DNA of 64,000 nucleotides from Paenibacillus tianmuensis (GCF_900100345.1 NZ_FMTT01000006.1:64737-128736); one strand, 5' to 3'; numbered from the stretch's first letter, positions 53,439 through 63,464 are shown. Notes: generated by a model from the sequence alone, not told the origin. Made by a program: numbers and translations.

Positions 53439-53699
53439 TTATCTCGGTTCTACAATCAGCTTAATGGCTGTCCGGTCTTCGCCGTCGATGACAATATCGG
53501 TAAATGCTGGTATGCAGATCAAATCAACCCCGCTGGGAGCCACAAATCCTCGCGCGATGGCTACGGCTTTGATCGCTTGGTTGAGGGCCCCTGCCCCGAT
53601 GGCCTGGAGCTCAGCAGCCCCGCGTTCACGCAATACTCCAGCCAACGCGCCTGCGACGGAATTTGGGTTGGATTTTGCTGACACTTTTAATACTTCCAT
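53439..53699 (-). CDS. spoVS: stage V sporulation protein S
   Basis: 86 residues, full length. MEVLKVSAKSNPNSVAGALA, GALNQAIKAVAIARGFVAPS and DIVIDGEDRTAIKLIVEPR are diagnostic. SpoVS is an Alba-like small protein needed for later sporulation and septation. It supports the endospore-former assignment. AGGAGGT precedes the ATG. Confidence 0.97.
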   Translation of the reverse strand: MEVLKVSAKSNPNSVAGALAGVLRERGAAELQAIGAGALNQAIKAVAIARGFVAPSGVDLICIPAFTDIVIDGEDRTAIKLIVEPR

Positions 53700-53818
53700 G
53701 AAAAGTACCTCCTCGGGAATGATGATTGCTTCCAGTACTAATCATATTCTAGGAATTTGCGGTTAATTCCTTCTACCCGAAGATGGTATTTTCAAAAAAA
53801 TTTGAATTGTCCGTCAAT

Positions 53819-54613
53819 TTAATCAAACAAGATCGTTTCTTCATCCATGCGAATCAATTGAATCTTTTTTCCGAGCCCTGTAGCCAGGTCCAATTCCATG
53901 CTGACGGCATGAAAATGCCATTTGCCTTCATCTACGACAAAGCGGACGGGAAGCTGGGTTTTAAATTTTTGCAGCACGGCGTTCCGCTCCATCCCGAGAA
54001 TACCGTCCCGCGGGCCGACCATGCCTACATCCGTCACATAAGCCGTGCCTTGGGGCAGCAGCCGTTCGTCGTTCGTCTGTACGTGTGTATGTGTCCCGAC
54101 GACGGCGGATACTTTGCCGTCCAAATGCCAGCCCATCGCCAGCTTCTCCGAAGTCGCTTCAGCATGGAAATCCACAAAGACGTACTTCGTTCTCTTTTTA
54201 GCTTGCTCTACCAGCTCATTCGCTTTCTCAAACGGACAGTCGAGCGGAGGCAAAAAGGTGCGTCCCTGCAAATTGATGAGGGCTAGCTCGATGTCTTTTA
54301 CTTTGATAAACGTCATCCCTTTTCCGGGCGTTCCCTTCGGGAAATTGGCCGGCCGAACCATTCGGTCTTCCTTGTCGATAAAATCGAAGATTTCTTTCTG
54401 GTCCCACGTATGATTGCCCATCGTGATCCCGTGCACGCCAAGCTCGAAGAAGTCTTTGGCGATAGCAGCCGTGATGCCCCGCCCTGCTGCCGCGTTCTCT
54501 CCGTTCGCGATGATCCAATGCGGGTTATATTTATTTTTGAGGGTCGGTAAGCACGTTTTCAACGCTTTGCGGCCGACCGAACCGACAATATCTCCAATGA
54601 ACAGTATTTTCAT
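53819..54613 (-). CDS. ymdB: YmdB metallophosphoesterase
   Basis: 264 residues. D8 (FIGDIVGSVGRK), NGENAAAG, GNHTWD, DFHAEATSEK and GTHTHVQTNDE make up the di-metal site of the TIGR00282 family. YmdB hydrolyses 2',3'-cyclic nucleotides and affects biofilm and motility choice. It follows rny after a hairpin (54665-54699). GGGGGAGAG precedes the ATG. Confidence 0.94.
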   Translation of the reverse strand: MKILFIGDIVGSVGRKALKTCLPTLKNKYNPHWIIANGENAAAGRGITAAIAKDFFELGVHGITMGNHTWDQKEIFDFIDKEDRMVRPANFPKGTPGKGMTFIKVKDIELALINLQGRTFLPPLDCPFEKANELVEQAKKRTKYVFVDFHAEATSEKLAMGWHLDGKVSAVVGTHTHVQTNDERLLPQGTAYVTDVGMVGPRDGILGMERNAVLQKFKTQLPVRFVVDEGKWHFHAVSMELDLATGLGKKIQLIRMDEETILFD

Positions 54614-54664
54614 CGGACTCTCCCCCTACCTCACTTTAAATTTACTGCAACTTTCCGCTGAATT

Positions 54665-54699
54665 AGAGAGGGAAGTGGCAAAATCGCCACTTCCCTCTG
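54665..54699. terminator. hairpin terminator between rny and ymdB
   Basis: AGAGGGAAGTGGC pairs perfectly with GCCACTTCCCTCT over 13 bases with a short loop. The T tract is weak on the minus strand (CTCTCTAATTC), so some read-through to ymdB is possible. Confidence 0.75.
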
Positions 54700-54711
54700 T
54701 CGTGTATGCAA

Positions 54712-56256
54712 TTATTTGGCGTATTCTACAGCACGCGTTTCCCGAATGACCGTGACCTTGATGTGACCCGGATAATCGAGCTCGCTTTCGATTTTCTTCG
54801 TAATGTCTCTTGCCAGTCGGAATGCCTCGGTATCGTCCACCTTCTCAGGTTGAACCATTACGCGCACTTCGCGTCCGGCTTGGATCGCATACGATTTCTC
54901 GACGCCTTCGAACGATTCGGAGATCTCTTCGAGCTTCTCGAGCCTTTTGATGTACGTTTCGAGCGTTTCCCGGCGCGCGCCCGGTCTTGCTGCAGACAGC
55001 GCATCAGCCGCGCCGACCAGCATAGCGATGACCGAAGTCGCCTCACAGTCGCCGTGATGCGAAGCGATACTGTTAATGACCACCGGATGCTCCTTGTACT
55101 TCTTGGCGATCTCAACGCCGATCTCGACGTGAGAGCCCTCCACTTCGTGATCCAGTGCTTTCCCGATGTCATGAAGGAGACCGGCACGTTTCGCCAATGT
55201 CACGTCTACTCCGAGTTCTCCTGCCATCAGTCCGGCGAGGTAAGCCACTTCCATGGAATGCTTGAGCACGTTTTGACCGTAGCTTGTACGGAATTTGAGT
55301 CGGCCCAAAATTTTGATCAAGTCGGGGTGAAGACCATGTACGCCGGTTTCGAACGTTGCTTGCTCCCCGTATTCGCGGATCCGCTCGTCGACTTCCTTTC
55401 GGGACTTCTCGACCATTTCTTCAATGCGGGCCGGATGGATTCGTCCGTCCGCTACAAGCTTCTCAAGGGAAGTTCGGGCGATTTCCCGACGAATCGGGTC
55501 AAACCCGGACAAAATGACGGCTTCCGGCGTGTCGTCGATGATCAAATCGATACCGGTGAGCGTCTCCAAGGCCCGGATATTGCGGCCTTCGCGGCCGATA
55601 ATCCGGCCTTTCATCTCCTCATTCGGAAGCGCTACGACTGATACGGTCGTTTCGGCCACATGATCGGCCGCGCAGCGTTGAATGGCGAGTGTGATGACTT
55701 CTCTAGCCTTTTTGTCGCCTTCTTCTTTGGCTTGCTGTTCGATTTCCTTGATCAATTGAGCGGTTTCATGGCGAACTTCCTGTTCTACGTTGGTCAAAAT
55801 GATTTGTTTGGCTTCGTCCATCGTCAACGCAGAAATTCGCTCCAGCTCGGCAACTTGATCTTTATAAATCTGATCAATTTGCGCTTGGGTTTCTTCGATT
55901 CGTTTCTCCTTGTTGGCGACCTGCTCCTCTTTTTTCTCAAGAGATTCTAATTTTTTATCCAGCGATTCCTCTTTTTGCAACAATCGTCTCTCTTGTCGTT
56001 GAGTTTCATTTCGACGGTCACGAATGTCTTTTTCAGCTTCGGTTCTGAGCTTGTGAATCTCGTCTTTCGCCTCCAGAACCGCTTCTTTCTTCAGTGCTTC
56101 TGCCTCTTTACGGGCATTTTCCTTGATCTGCTCGGCAGCATGTTCAGCACTGGAAATCTTCGCCTCTGCAAGGGACTTGCGGATAAAATAACCGATCCCG
56201 AAGCATAGAACACCAACAACGAGAACGACTATGATCCAGATGACTGTCGTAGGCAT
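54712..56256 (-). CDS. rny: ribonuclease Y
   Basis: 514 residues from the ATG at 56256 with AGGAGG 8 bases upstream (a GTG at 56265 is less likely). A single TM helix is at about 5-25, then a long coiled coil (about 30-200), a KH domain ([20 protein letters not shown]) and an HD domain ([22 protein letters not shown]). It starts mRNA decay at the membrane. The RicA partner is also encoded in the window. Confidence 0.97.
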   Translation of the reverse strand: MPTTVIWIIVVLVVGVLCFGIGYFIRKSLAEAKISSAEHAAEQIKENARKEAEALKKEAVLEAKDEIHKLRTEAEKDIRDRRNETQRQERRLLQKEESLDKKLESLEKKEEQVANKEKRIEETQAQIDQIYKDQVAELERISALTMDEAKQIILTNVEQEVRHETAQLIKEIEQQAKEEGDKKAREVITLAIQRCAADHVAETTVSVVALPNEEMKGRIIGREGRNIRALETLTGIDLIIDDTPEAVILSGFDPIRREIARTSLEKLVADGRIHPARIEEMVEKSRKEVDERIREYGEQATFETGVHGLHPDLIKILGRLKFRTSYGQNVLKHSMEVAYLAGLMAGELGVDVTLAKRAGLLHDIGKALDHEVEGSHVEIGVEIAKKYKEHPVVINSIASHHGDCEATSVIAMLVGAADALSAARPGARRETLETYIKRLEKLEEISESFEGVEKSYAIQAGREVRVMVQPEKVDDTEAFRLARDITKKIESELDYPGHIKVTVIRETRAVEYAK

Positions 56257-56367
56257 CCAGTTCACCTCCTCGTTGTTTCTCCAAGGGGTAAGCTTGGGAT
56301 AATCAGGTTGTTTAATCCATTCTACAAGCGCTAGTAAAAAGTAAAAATTGGCGATTTTACTTTGTTC

Positions 56368-56397
56368 GAATCTTCCTCAGGCTGCTCAGGAAGATTC
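56368..56397 (-). terminator. hairpin downstream of recX
   Basis: GAATCTTCCT (56368-56377) pairs perfectly with AGGAAGATTC (56388-56397) with a 10-base loop. The T tract is poor. It probably ends the recA-recX unit. The remaining 56266-56367 serves as upstream region of rny. Confidence 0.65.
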
Positions 56398-56509
56398 TGT
56401 GTATCGCATTCACATAATTATTTTATCTTTTGATAAAGAAGCTTGTCAAGGTGTTGGGTCCGAATGAGTCGATATTCCGTCCGTCGCTTGATTACGTTTT
56501 CCATATTTG

Positions 56510-57217
56510 CTAGAATTGCTCTTCTTCCGGGAACATCTCTTCGTCCCAATCCCCTTCCGGTCCTTTTCGAGGCAAACGCGCCAGCACTTTGCTAACAACC
56601 TTCCCCGGATAACCCCGGCGCTGAAGGAAGCCGGCAATTTTCCGCCTGGCCTTCACCGGATCCTTCTCCAGCTCTGAACGATACCGTTTCGAGGCAAGAC
56701 TGTACGCCATCGCAAATTCCGTTTCTTCGTCCACCTGCTCCATCGCCGCTAGAATATGATCTTTGCGAATCCCTTTTTGCTGCAGCTCCTGCTTGATCCA
56801 ATGCCGCCCTTTTTTTTGCGATTCAAGACGCTGCTTGGCGAGCTGCTCGGCAAATTGCTCGTCGTTCAAGTAGCCTTCCTTCGCTAAACGCTCGACCGTC
56901 GATGCCGTGATTTCCGGCGTATACCCTTTTTGCTTCAGCCGGGCCTTCATTTCGTGTTCGGACCGGAGCCGGCTGGACAGCAGACGGATTGCGTCCAAAT
57001 AAGCTTTTTGCGCCTCGTCTTCGGCCAAAATCTGCTCAAGCCGCGCCGCTTCAACGGCTTCGCCTTTGAGCAGCCTGTGCTTGATCATCAAATCCTCATG
57101 GACCGAGAACGCAAAGGTCTCGTCGATATAAATGTTATAACGGTGCGGCCCCTTGCGCTGCCGTTCCACCTTCGTAATCAGCCCCGATTGAAGCTGCGGC
57201 CTTTCCTGCTCGGTCAT
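56510..57217 (-). CDS. recX: RecX regulatory protein
   Basis: 235 residues from the ATG at 57217 with AAGGGAGG 11 bases upstream. The RecX three-helix repeats are visible (RLLSSRLRSEHEMKARLKQK, LAKEGYLNDEQFAEQLAKQR, KARRKIAGFLQRRGYPGKVV). It modulates RecA filaments. It lies immediately after the recA terminator, so expression depends on read-through or a promoter near 57240. Confidence 0.9.
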   Translation of the reverse strand: MTEQERPQLQSGLITKVERQRKGPHRYNIYIDETFAFSVHEDLMIKHRLLKGEAVEAARLEQILAEDEAQKAYLDAIRLLSSRLRSEHEMKARLKQKGYTPEITASTVERLAKEGYLNDEQFAEQLAKQRLESQKKGRHWIKQELQQKGIRKDHILAAMEQVDEETEFAMAYSLASKRYRSELEKDPVKARRKIAGFLQRRGYPGKVVSKVLARLPRKGPEGDWDEEMFPEEEQF

Positions 57218-57247
57218 GAATCCAAGTACCTCCCTTGAAAATGGCAA

Positions 57248-57279
57248 AAGGCACCTTTAATCTGGATTAAAGGTGCCGG
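57248..57279 (-). terminator. intrinsic terminator between recA and recX
   Basis: GGCACCTTTAAT (57250-57261) pairs perfectly with ATTAAAGGTGCC (57266-57277), followed on the minus strand by CCTTTTGCC. It would limit RecX relative to RecA. Confidence 0.85.
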
Positions 57280-57284
57280 AACGT

Positions 57285-58340
57285 TTATTCTTTCTCTTCA
57301 AGCAGCGCCAATTCTTCCTCTTCGTCCTCATCGTCCGAATTCGGCCCGATCACCGGAGCCAGGTTGCAGTTCTCACGAATTTTCTTCTCGATGGTGTCGG
57401 CAATGTGCGGGTTTTCCTTCAGGAACTGCTTCGCATTTTCACGTCCTTGGCCGAGGCGATCGTTATTGTAGGAGTACCACGCACCGCTCTTTTGGATGAT
57501 ATCCATCTCGCTAGCAATATCGACGATACTGCCTTCTTTGGAGATGCCTTCGCCGTACATAATATCGATATCCGCTTGCTTGAACGGAGGCGCTACTTTG
57601 TTCTTGACGACTTTGATCCGGGTCCGGTTACCGACCATATCATTGCCTTGCTTAATCGTCTCTACGCGGCGTACATCAAGCCGGACGGACGAATAAAACT
57701 TGAGCGCGCGGCCCCCTGGAGTCGTTTCCGGGTTGCCGAACATGACGCCGACCTTCTCGCGCAATTGGTTGATAAAGATAGCGATTGTTTTGGACTTGTT
57801 GATCGCCCCGGACAGCTTCCGCAGTGCCTGCGACATAAGGCGGGCTTGCAAGCCGACGTGGGCATCGCCCATCTCGCCTTCGATTTCGGCCTTCGGTACG
57901 AGAGCCGCAACCGAGTCGATGACGATGATATCGACCGCGCCGCTGCGCACCAGCGCTTCCGCAATTTCCAGCGCCTGCTCGCCCGTATCGGGCTGGGAAA
58001 GCAGCAGCTCGTCGATGTTGATGCCGAGCTTGCTCGCATACAGCGGGTCCAGCGCGTGCTCCGCATCGATGAACGCCGCGGTGCCGCCGGCTCTCTGAAC
58101 TTCGGCGATCGCGTGAAGCGCTACCGTCGTTTTACCGGACGATTCCGGTCCGTATACCTCTATAATTCTACCTCGCGGAAATCCGCCGATGCCCAGAGCG
58201 ATATCCAAGGCCAGCGATCCGCTTGGGATCGTCTCTACCTGCATATGGGTCGATTCGCCCAATTTCATGATCGAACCTTTCCCGAATTGCTTTTCAATTT
58301 GACGAAGGGCATTTTCCAAGGCTGCGCGCCGATCTGACAA
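57285..58340 (-). CDS. recA: recombinase RecA
   Basis: 351 residues. The start is TTG at 58340 giving (M)[18 protein letters not shown], which matches canonical RecA; a GTG 9 bases upstream is too near the AAAAAGGA site. Walker A is GPESSGKTT; the DNA loops and [20 protein letters not shown] are present. An acidic tail ([14 protein letters not shown]) ends it. A LexA-like box lies before its promoter. Confidence 0.97.
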   Translation of the reverse strand: MSDRRAALENALRQIEKQFGKGSIMKLGESTHMQVETIPSGSLALDIALGIGGFPRGRIIEVYGPESSGKTTVALHAIAEVQRAGGTAAFIDAEHALDPLYASKLGINIDELLLSQPDTGEQALEIAEALVRSGAVDIIVIDSVAALVPKAEIEGEMGDAHVGLQARLMSQALRKLSGAINKSKTIAIFINQLREKVGVMFGNPETTPGGRALKFYSSVRLDVRRVETIKQGNDMVGNRTRIKVVKNKVAPPFKQADIDIMYGEGISKEGSIVDIASEMDIIQKSGAWYSYNNDRLGQGRENAKQFLKENPHIADTIEKKIRENCNLAPVIGPNSDDEDEEEELALLEEKE

Positions 58341-58376
58341 AAGAATCACGTCCTTTTTGATTTATCTGTTGATACC

Positions 58377-58428
58377 ATATTACCGTGTTTTGAATCGGCT
58401 GACAAGCATTTTTCCGAACATACATTCG
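58377..58428 (-). promoter_or_regulatory. recA promoter with a LexA (SOS) box
   Basis: TTGTCA (58400-58405) and TAATAT (58377-58382) are spaced by 17 bases on the minus strand. Just upstream, CGAACATACATTCG (58415-58428) fits the Gram-positive SOS consensus CGAACRNRYGTTCG with one mismatch. This fits SOS control of recA by LexA. Confidence 0.82.
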
Positions 58429-58443
58429 CTTGCTTGGCAAAAG

Positions 58444-58484
58444 AAAAACCGTAACACGTTTGGTTCAAAAATGTTACGGTTCTT
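58444..58484 (-). terminator. terminator of cinA
   Basis: AACCGTAACA pairs with TGTTACGGTT, followed on the minus strand by GGTTTTTCTTTT. It lies after the cinA stop at 58526. Confidence 0.88.
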
Positions 58485-58525
58485 CCGCTAACATCTATTA
58501 TACTTTATTTTGGGTCTTCTGGCAA

Positions 58526-59773
58526 CTATGATTTTATCGATTTCCACAAATGATAGAGTGCGCTTTTCGCTGCCCGAAGCTTGATCGTTTCGCGGTTGCC
58601 GGACAGCTGGAGCTTGACGGCGAAGACTTGACCGTTCCGGCGCGCGAGACCTACGTAGACCAAGCCGACCGGCTTGCCTTCCGACTCGCCGGGCCCTGCG
58701 ACGCCAGTAATCGATACAGCAACGTCCGCATCCAGCAGACGAAGCGTATTGCGCGCAAGCTCCGCCGCGGTCTCCTCGCTGACAGCGCCGGGCGCCCCCG
58801 GACCTTCCAGCAGCTCCATCGGCACGCCGAGCAACTTATGCTTTAACGCCACGGAGTAGCAAATGACGCCTCCCAGAAACGATTGCGAGCTCCCTGGAAC
58901 AGCTGTCAGCAAATCGCTGAGCAGGCCCCCCGTGCAGCTCTCGGCTACGGCAAGCTTTTGCCCGCTTTCCGCAAGCATACGCAGCACCTGCTGCTCCAGA
59001 GTGAGGTCCTCCGCCGCGTAAATATGCTCGTCCAGCCGGCTACGGATTTCCGCTTCCAGCGGACGCAGTCTGGCCATCGCCTCGTCAGCTGAAAAGGCGC
59101 GCGTCGTAAGCCGGATCGCCACCTCGCCCTCCTTGGCATAAGGGGCAATGGTCGGGTCCGTCTGGGCTTCGATTAAATCAATCACGGCATGCTCCAGCGC
59201 CGACTCTCCGATCCCTGCGAACTTCAGCATGACCGAGTAAAGCGGCTGCACGTCATCCATCTTGGATTCAATCCAAGGCTTGGCATACCGGTCGAACATC
59301 GGCTTCATCTCTTTGGGCGGGCCGGGAAGCAAAATGTAATGCGTACCCTCGTACGTTACCGCTACGCCAACCGCCAGCCCCGTGTCGTTCGGCAGCGGAT
59401 CGCTATGCTCGGGCATCAGCGCCTGCCGCGCATTGCTTTCCACCATCGGGATGCCCCGCTGCTGGAACATCTCGGTCATTTTGTTCATCGAAGGTTCATG
59501 AATGACAAGCTTTTGCCCGAGCACCTCGCCCAGTACGTCCTTCGTCAAATCGTCCTGCGTCGGTCCGAGTCCGCCCGTGCAAATAATGAGATCCGCGCGG
59601 CCCTTGGCGATATGCAGCGATTCTTTGATCCGCGAGACGTTGTCGCCGACGACTGTCTGGAAATAAACGCCCACGCCGATATCCGCAAGGCCTTTGGCCA
59701 GGTACTGCGCATTCGTATTTACGATTTGTCCCATCAGCAGCTCAGTGCCGACGGCTATGATCTCAGCTCTCAC
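58526..59773 (-). CDS. cinA: competence/damage-inducible protein CinA
   Basis: 415 residues from a GTG at 59773 with GGAGG 7 bases upstream. The N-terminal MoCF-like domain (AEIIAVGTELLMGQIVNTNA, ICTGGLGPTQDD) is followed by the C-terminal amidase-like CinA domain (LAVAESCTGGLLSDLLTAVP). Family enzymes deamidate NMN or hydrolyse ADP-ribose. It precedes recA, a conserved order linked with competence. Confidence 0.94.
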   Translation of the reverse strand: MRAEIIAVGTELLMGQIVNTNAQYLAKGLADIGVGVYFQTVVGDNVSRIKESLHIAKGRADLIICTGGLGPTQDDLTKDVLGEVLGQKLVIHEPSMNKMTEMFQQRGIPMVESNARQALMPEHSDPLPNDTGLAVGVAVTYEGTHYILLPGPPKEMKPMFDRYAKPWIESKMDDVQPLYSVMLKFAGIGESALEHAVIDLIEAQTDPTIAPYAKEGEVAIRLTTRAFSADEAMARLRPLEAEIRSRLDEHIYAAEDLTLEQQVLRMLAESGQKLAVAESCTGGLLSDLLTAVPGSSQSFLGGVICYSVALKHKLLGVPMELLEGPGAPGAVSEETAAELARNTLRLLDADVAVSITGVAGPGESEGKPVGLVYVGLARRNGQVFAVKLQLSGNRETIKLRAAKSALYHLWKSIKS

Positions 59774-59811
59774 GGTACGCCTCCAAACAGCACAAAAACA
59801 ATAGGCTGTCC

Positions 59812-60399
59812 CTACTGTTTTTGATCGCTAAAATTAATGACATGTTTGTTTTTGATAAAATAGTCGAAGCCCGAATAAATCGTAATGATAGCGGCAATCC
59901 AACTGGCCACGATGTCGAAGCGGAAGTTGATGAACGCAAACGGAAAATTGTTGATAAGCAGTGCGATAATGGCCGTAATCTGCGCCGCCGTCTTCCATTT
60001 CCCCCATTTGCTGGCCGCTATGACGGACCCTTCGAGCAAAGCGATCTGCCGCAAGCCGGTGACGGCGAACTCGCGGCTGATGATCACGATGACGATCCAA
60101 GCGTCAACCTTGTTCATTTCAACGAGCGAGATCAATACGGCAGACACCAAAAGCTTGTCGGCCAGCGGATCCAGAAGCTTGCCCAGATTGGTGACAAGCT
60201 TCCGTTTTCTGGCGATATACCCGTCCAAACTGTCGGTACTGGCGGCTATGATAAAGATCAGCGCCGCAATGATCTGGTTGTACGTAATGCTGAACTGCTC
60301 GATGCGAATGTGCGGAAACTTAACGTTGACGAGCAGAAATAACATGATGATCGGAACCAGAAATATTCTCGCCAGAGTGATCCGGTTGGCCAGATTCAT
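59812..60399 (-). CDS. pgsA: CDP-diacylglycerol-glycerol-3-phosphate phosphatidyltransferase
   Basis: 195 residues, about five to six helices. The CDP-alcohol motif D-G-x2-A-R-x8-G-x3-D-x3-D is visible in SLDGYIARKRKLVTNLGKLL then DPLADK. It makes phosphatidylglycerophosphate for membrane lipids. The ATG overlaps the rimO stop by 4 bases. Confidence 0.95.
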   Translation of the reverse strand: MNLANRITLARIFLVPIIMLFLLVNVKFPHIRIEQFSITYNQIIAALIFIIAASTDSLDGYIARKRKLVTNLGKLLDPLADKLLVSAVLISLVEMNKVDAWIVIVIISREFAVTGLRQIALLEGSVIAASKWGKWKTAAQITAIIALLINNFPFAFINFRFDIVASWIAAIITIYSGFDYFIKNKHVINFSDQKQ

Positions 60400-61724
60400 G
60401 CCACGACCTCCCCGGACAAGTCAAACTCGAAGGAGTGCGTGATGCGAACCTTGGCAATTTCGCCGATTTTGAGCTGCCCGCCGCCGACAAACACTTCGCC
60501 GTCGATCTCGGGAGCATCGTATTGCGAACGGCCGACATAGACGTCGTTGTGCCCGTCGTATTTTTCGATCAAAACGTCGATCACTTGACCGATCCGCTCG
60601 CCGTTGCGTTCGTTTGCAATCTCACGCTGCAGCTCCATGAGTACGTTCGAGCGGTACTCTTTAACATCGTCCGGCACTTGGTCCGGCAGACGGGAAGCCG
60701 GCGTATCTTCTTCCTTGGAATAAGTGAACACGCCTAGACGGTCGAATTTCATTTCTCGGATAAACGATTTCAGATTCTCGAAATCTTCCTCCGTTTCCCC
60801 CGGAAAACCGACAATAATCGACGTGCGAAGCGATACGCCTGGAATGCGGTCGCGAATTTTGCGGATCAGCTCCCGTGCGTCCCGCTGACGTCCCGGACGC
60901 CGCATCCGCTTCAAAATGCTGTCTTCGCTGTGCTGCAAAGGCATATCGACGTATTTGCACACTTTAGGGTTGTTCGCGATGACGTCGATCAGCTCGTCCG
61001 TAAAGAAGCCGGGATACGCGTAATGCAGCCGCACCCATTCGATGCCCGGCACGGCGCTTACCCGGTTCATCAGCTCCGGCAGCATAAACGTATCGTACAG
61101 ATCCGTCCCGTAGTTGGTCGAATCCTGCGCAATCAGGCTGATTTCACGGACGCCCTGCGAAGCCAGCTGGGCCACCTCGTCCAGAATTGATTCGATGGAA
61201 CGACTGCGGAACTTGCCACGCATGATCGGAATGCTGCAGAACGTACAGGCGTTGTCGCAGCCCTCCGCAATTTTCACATACGCCGTATAGCGCGGAGTCG
61301 CCATTCGTCTCGGCAGCTTCTGCTCGTAGTTGAACACCGGATTGCCGACCATCACAGGCTTGCGGCCGACCAGCGCTTGGTCGACAATGTCGTTAATGTT
61401 GTGGAAATCCCCGGTTCCGACGATTCCGTCGATCTCCGGCATCTCCTTCATCAATTCTTCCTTATACCGCTGGGTCAAGCACCCTGATACGATCAGCGCC
61501 TTAAGATTGGCCGTCTGCTTCAACTCCGCCAAATCGAGAATCGTATTGACCGATTCCTCTTTGGCCGCATCGATAAATCCGCATGTATTTACAATAATGA
61601 CGGTCGCTTCTTCTTTATCGTTAACCAAAGAATACCCGCGCTCATGCACGAGTCCGGACATGATCTCCGAATCGACCAGGTTTTTCTCACATCCTAAGGT
61701 AACCACTTTCACTTTCTCTGTCAT
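60396..61724 (-). CDS. rimO: ribosomal protein S12 methylthiotransferase RimO
   Basis: About 442 residues from the ATG at 61724 with GTGGAGG 8 bases upstream. The N-terminal cysteines (TLGCEKNLVDSE, NTCGFIDAAKEE, SGCLTQRYK) bind the auxiliary cluster; CDNACTFC binds the radical-SAM cluster; a TRAM domain ends it. It methylthiolates Asp of ribosomal protein S12. It is coupled to pgsA. Confidence 0.95.
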   Translation of the reverse strand: MTEKVKVVTLGCEKNLVDSEIMSGLVHERGYSLVNDKEEATVIIVNTCGFIDAAKEESVNTILDLAELKQTANLKALIVSGCLTQRYKEELMKEMPEIDGIVGTGDFHNINDIVDQALVGRKPVMVGNPVFNYEQKLPRRMATPRYTAYVKIAEGCDNACTFCSIPIMRGKFRSRSIESILDEVAQLASQGVREISLIAQDSTNYGTDLYDTFMLPELMNRVSAVPGIEWVRLHYAYPGFFTDELIDVIANNPKVCKYVDMPLQHSEDSILKRMRRPGRQRDARELIRKIRDRIPGVSLRTSIIVGFPGETEEDFENLKSFIREMKFDRLGVFTYSKEEDTPASRLPDQVPDDVKEYRSNVLMELQREIANERNGERIGQVIDVLIEKYDGHNDVYVGRSQYDAPEIDGEVFVGGGQLKIGEIAKVRITHSFEFDLSGEVVA

Positions 61725-61816
61725 GTCAAAATCCTCCACCATGGTTAGTACCTTTTACTACTAAACGGTTGCTTCAAGTATAATATACCGTATGAAAAGG
61801 TGTCAAAAGCAGTAAA

Positions 61817-61845
61817 AATACCTTACAGGCCCGTTTCCGTAAGGC
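61817..61845 (-). terminator. terminator of yajQ
   Basis: CCTTAC (61821-61826) pairs with GTAAGG (61839-61844), followed on the minus strand by TATTTTTACTG. Confidence 0.7.
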
Positions 61846-61865
61846 AGCCGAACCGTTCTTTGGCC

Positions 61866-62357
61866 TTACCTGAAATTGATAAACTGAAGATCGAGCGAAA
61901 GATCCGCCTTCCGGAGCAGCGCCATAACCTGCTGCAGGTCGTCTTTGCTTTTTCCCGTTACGCGAATTTGGTCCCCCTGGATCTGGCTTTTTACCTTCAG
62001 CTTGGAATCGCGGATAAGCACGTTGATTTTTTTTGAGTTGTCTTGGTCGACCCCCTGCTTAACTTTAATGCGTTGACGCACCGTACTGCCCGCAGCAGGC
62101 TCGACTTTGCCGTAATCCAAATTTTTAAGCGATATGCCGCGCTTCGCCATCTTGGACTGCAAAATGTCCAATACGTTTTGAAGCTTGAAATCGTCGTCGG
62201 AGATGACCACCAGCTCTTCTTTTTCCAACGAGATACTGCTTTTGCTTCCTTTGAAATCAAAGCGTGTCGCGATCTCCTTTTCCGCCTGGTTAATGGCGTT
62301 GTTCATCTCCTGAAGATCCAGCTTCGATACGATATCAAACGAGTTTTCACTGCTCAC
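61866..62357 (-). CDS. yajQ: YajQ family nucleotide-binding protein
   Basis: 163 residues from a GTG at 62357 with AGGGGAG 8 bases upstream: (M)[20 protein letters not shown]. The pattern [20 protein letters not shown] and [20 protein letters not shown] is diagnostic. The family binds c-di-GMP in some Gram-negative bacteria. Its role here is unknown, but the window also holds a c-di-GMP riboswitch. It is separated from rimO by a terminator. Confidence 0.93.
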   Translation of the reverse strand: MSSENSFDIVSKLDLQEMNNAINQAEKEIATRFDFKGSKSSISLEKEELVVISDDDFKLQNVLDILQSKMAKRGISLKNLDYGKVEPAAGSTVRQRIKVKQGVDQDNSKKINVLIRDSKLKVKSQIQGDQIRVTGKSKDDLQQVMALLRKADLSLDLQFINFR

Positions 62358-62404
62358 AAAATCCGCTCCCCTTTCATATCTAAATTCCACGCCCTCTATT
62401 GTAA

Positions 62405-62445
62405 CAAAAAAGACACCCTCAGCACAAAGCTTTCGCGTGTCTTGA
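62405..62445 (-). terminator. terminator of rodZ
   Basis: AAGACAC (62410-62416) pairs with GTGTCTT (62437-62443), followed on the minus strand by TTTTTTGTTAC. Confidence 0.75.
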
Positions 62446-62579
62446 AGCCGTATTGTTCAAATGCGCCAGAAATTTAAGCATTATCGCTGTCGGCCGACCG
62501 GCAAAACATGTCAGTCCTTCAAGCGAAAATGAACGAGATGCATACGTTGTCCAGTATTTCCGTTTTTCCGGCGGCTATG

Positions 62580-63464
62580 CTATGACTTTTGAATATCGAC
62601 TTGAATTTTTTTCACGTTCGGCTGATCGCCTACGACAACCGGCGAGCCGTTAACGCTCAACTCGACCGCATTGGCTTTTCCGAAAATCAAGAAAGCCGTA
62701 TCAGTCAAATCCCACGTTTTCGTTTCCCCGTTTTTGAACGTCATGGAATCGATCACCGTTTTATTCGGGCCAGGCGGCGAATCGACTTCGACCCAGCAGG
62801 AATCCCCGGTCACTTTCATCTCGATTTTCAGCTTATCCGTCCCCGTAACCGTGTAATAATCGGTTCCCCGTTCGCTTTTGACCAGCTTAACCTCCGTTGT
62901 CGGAGTCGGCGCCGGGGGCGGCGTAGGCACCTGCTGAACCGGCTTATTATCCGCAAGCGCTCCATTCGTTCCGTTAGTTCCATTCGCTCCGGTATTTCCG
63001 GGATCGGGCGTCTTAGCGGCAGGCTCGACCTTTTCGGTAATTTTCTTCGGCAAATCTTTGGTCGCATCATTCGTTCTGCCGCTATAGTTTTGGCTTACGT
63101 AGTAGTAGATGACCCCAAGAATAAGCACGACGAAGGAAATAACCATTACATTGGACGCCCATTTTCCGAGCCATTCCGTATTGCGGGTCGTCCGTTTGGT
63201 GCGAACCGGTTCGATTTGCTCCGGCTCCGGTTGCGGGATGACATTCTGATACATGTTCAACACTTCGTTCGGATCCATCCCGACCGCTTCGGCATAGCTC
63301 TTTATAAAAGCCCGGACGTAAAAATTCCCGGGCAGCACTTTGTAGTTGCCATCCTCAATCGCTTCCAGATACCGTTTGCGAATCTTGGTTGTTTCCTGCA
63401 GGTCATCGAGAGATATTTTCTTTTCAATTCTGGCTTTTTTTAGCAATTGACCGAGATCGGACAC
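62580..63464 (-). CDS. rodZ: RodZ-like membrane protein with N-terminal HTH
   Basis: 294 residues. Residues 1-70 are a HTH_25 domain (LGQLLKKARIEKKISLDDLQ). A single TM helix lies near 108-125 (VMVISFVVLILGVIYYYVSQ). A low-complexity region rich in N, G, T and P follows (GANGTNGTNG), then a DUF4115 extracytoplasmic domain. RodZ links MreB to the elongation machinery. It lies next to ymfK, as in Bacillus. AAAGGGG precedes the ATG. Confidence 0.92.
   Translation of the reverse strand: MSDLGQLLKKARIEKKISLDDLQETTKIRKRYLEAIEDGNYKVLPGNFYVRAFIKSYAEAVGMDPNEVLNMYQNVIPQPEPEQIEPVRTKRTTRNTEWLGKWASNVMVISFVVLILGVIYYYVSQNYSGRTNDATKDLPKKITEKVEPAAKTPDPGNTGANGTNGTNGALADNKPVQQVPTPPPAPTPTTEVKLVKSERGTDYYTVTGTDKLKIEMKVTGDSCWVEVDSPPGPNKTVIDSMTFKNGETKTWDLTDTAFLIFGKANAVELSVNGSPVVVGDQPNVKKIQVDIQKS

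Noticed and set aside
57273-58337. Plus-strand frame of 354 codons opposite recA
   Set aside because: It covers recA almost exactly but has no protein motifs; recA is unmistakable.
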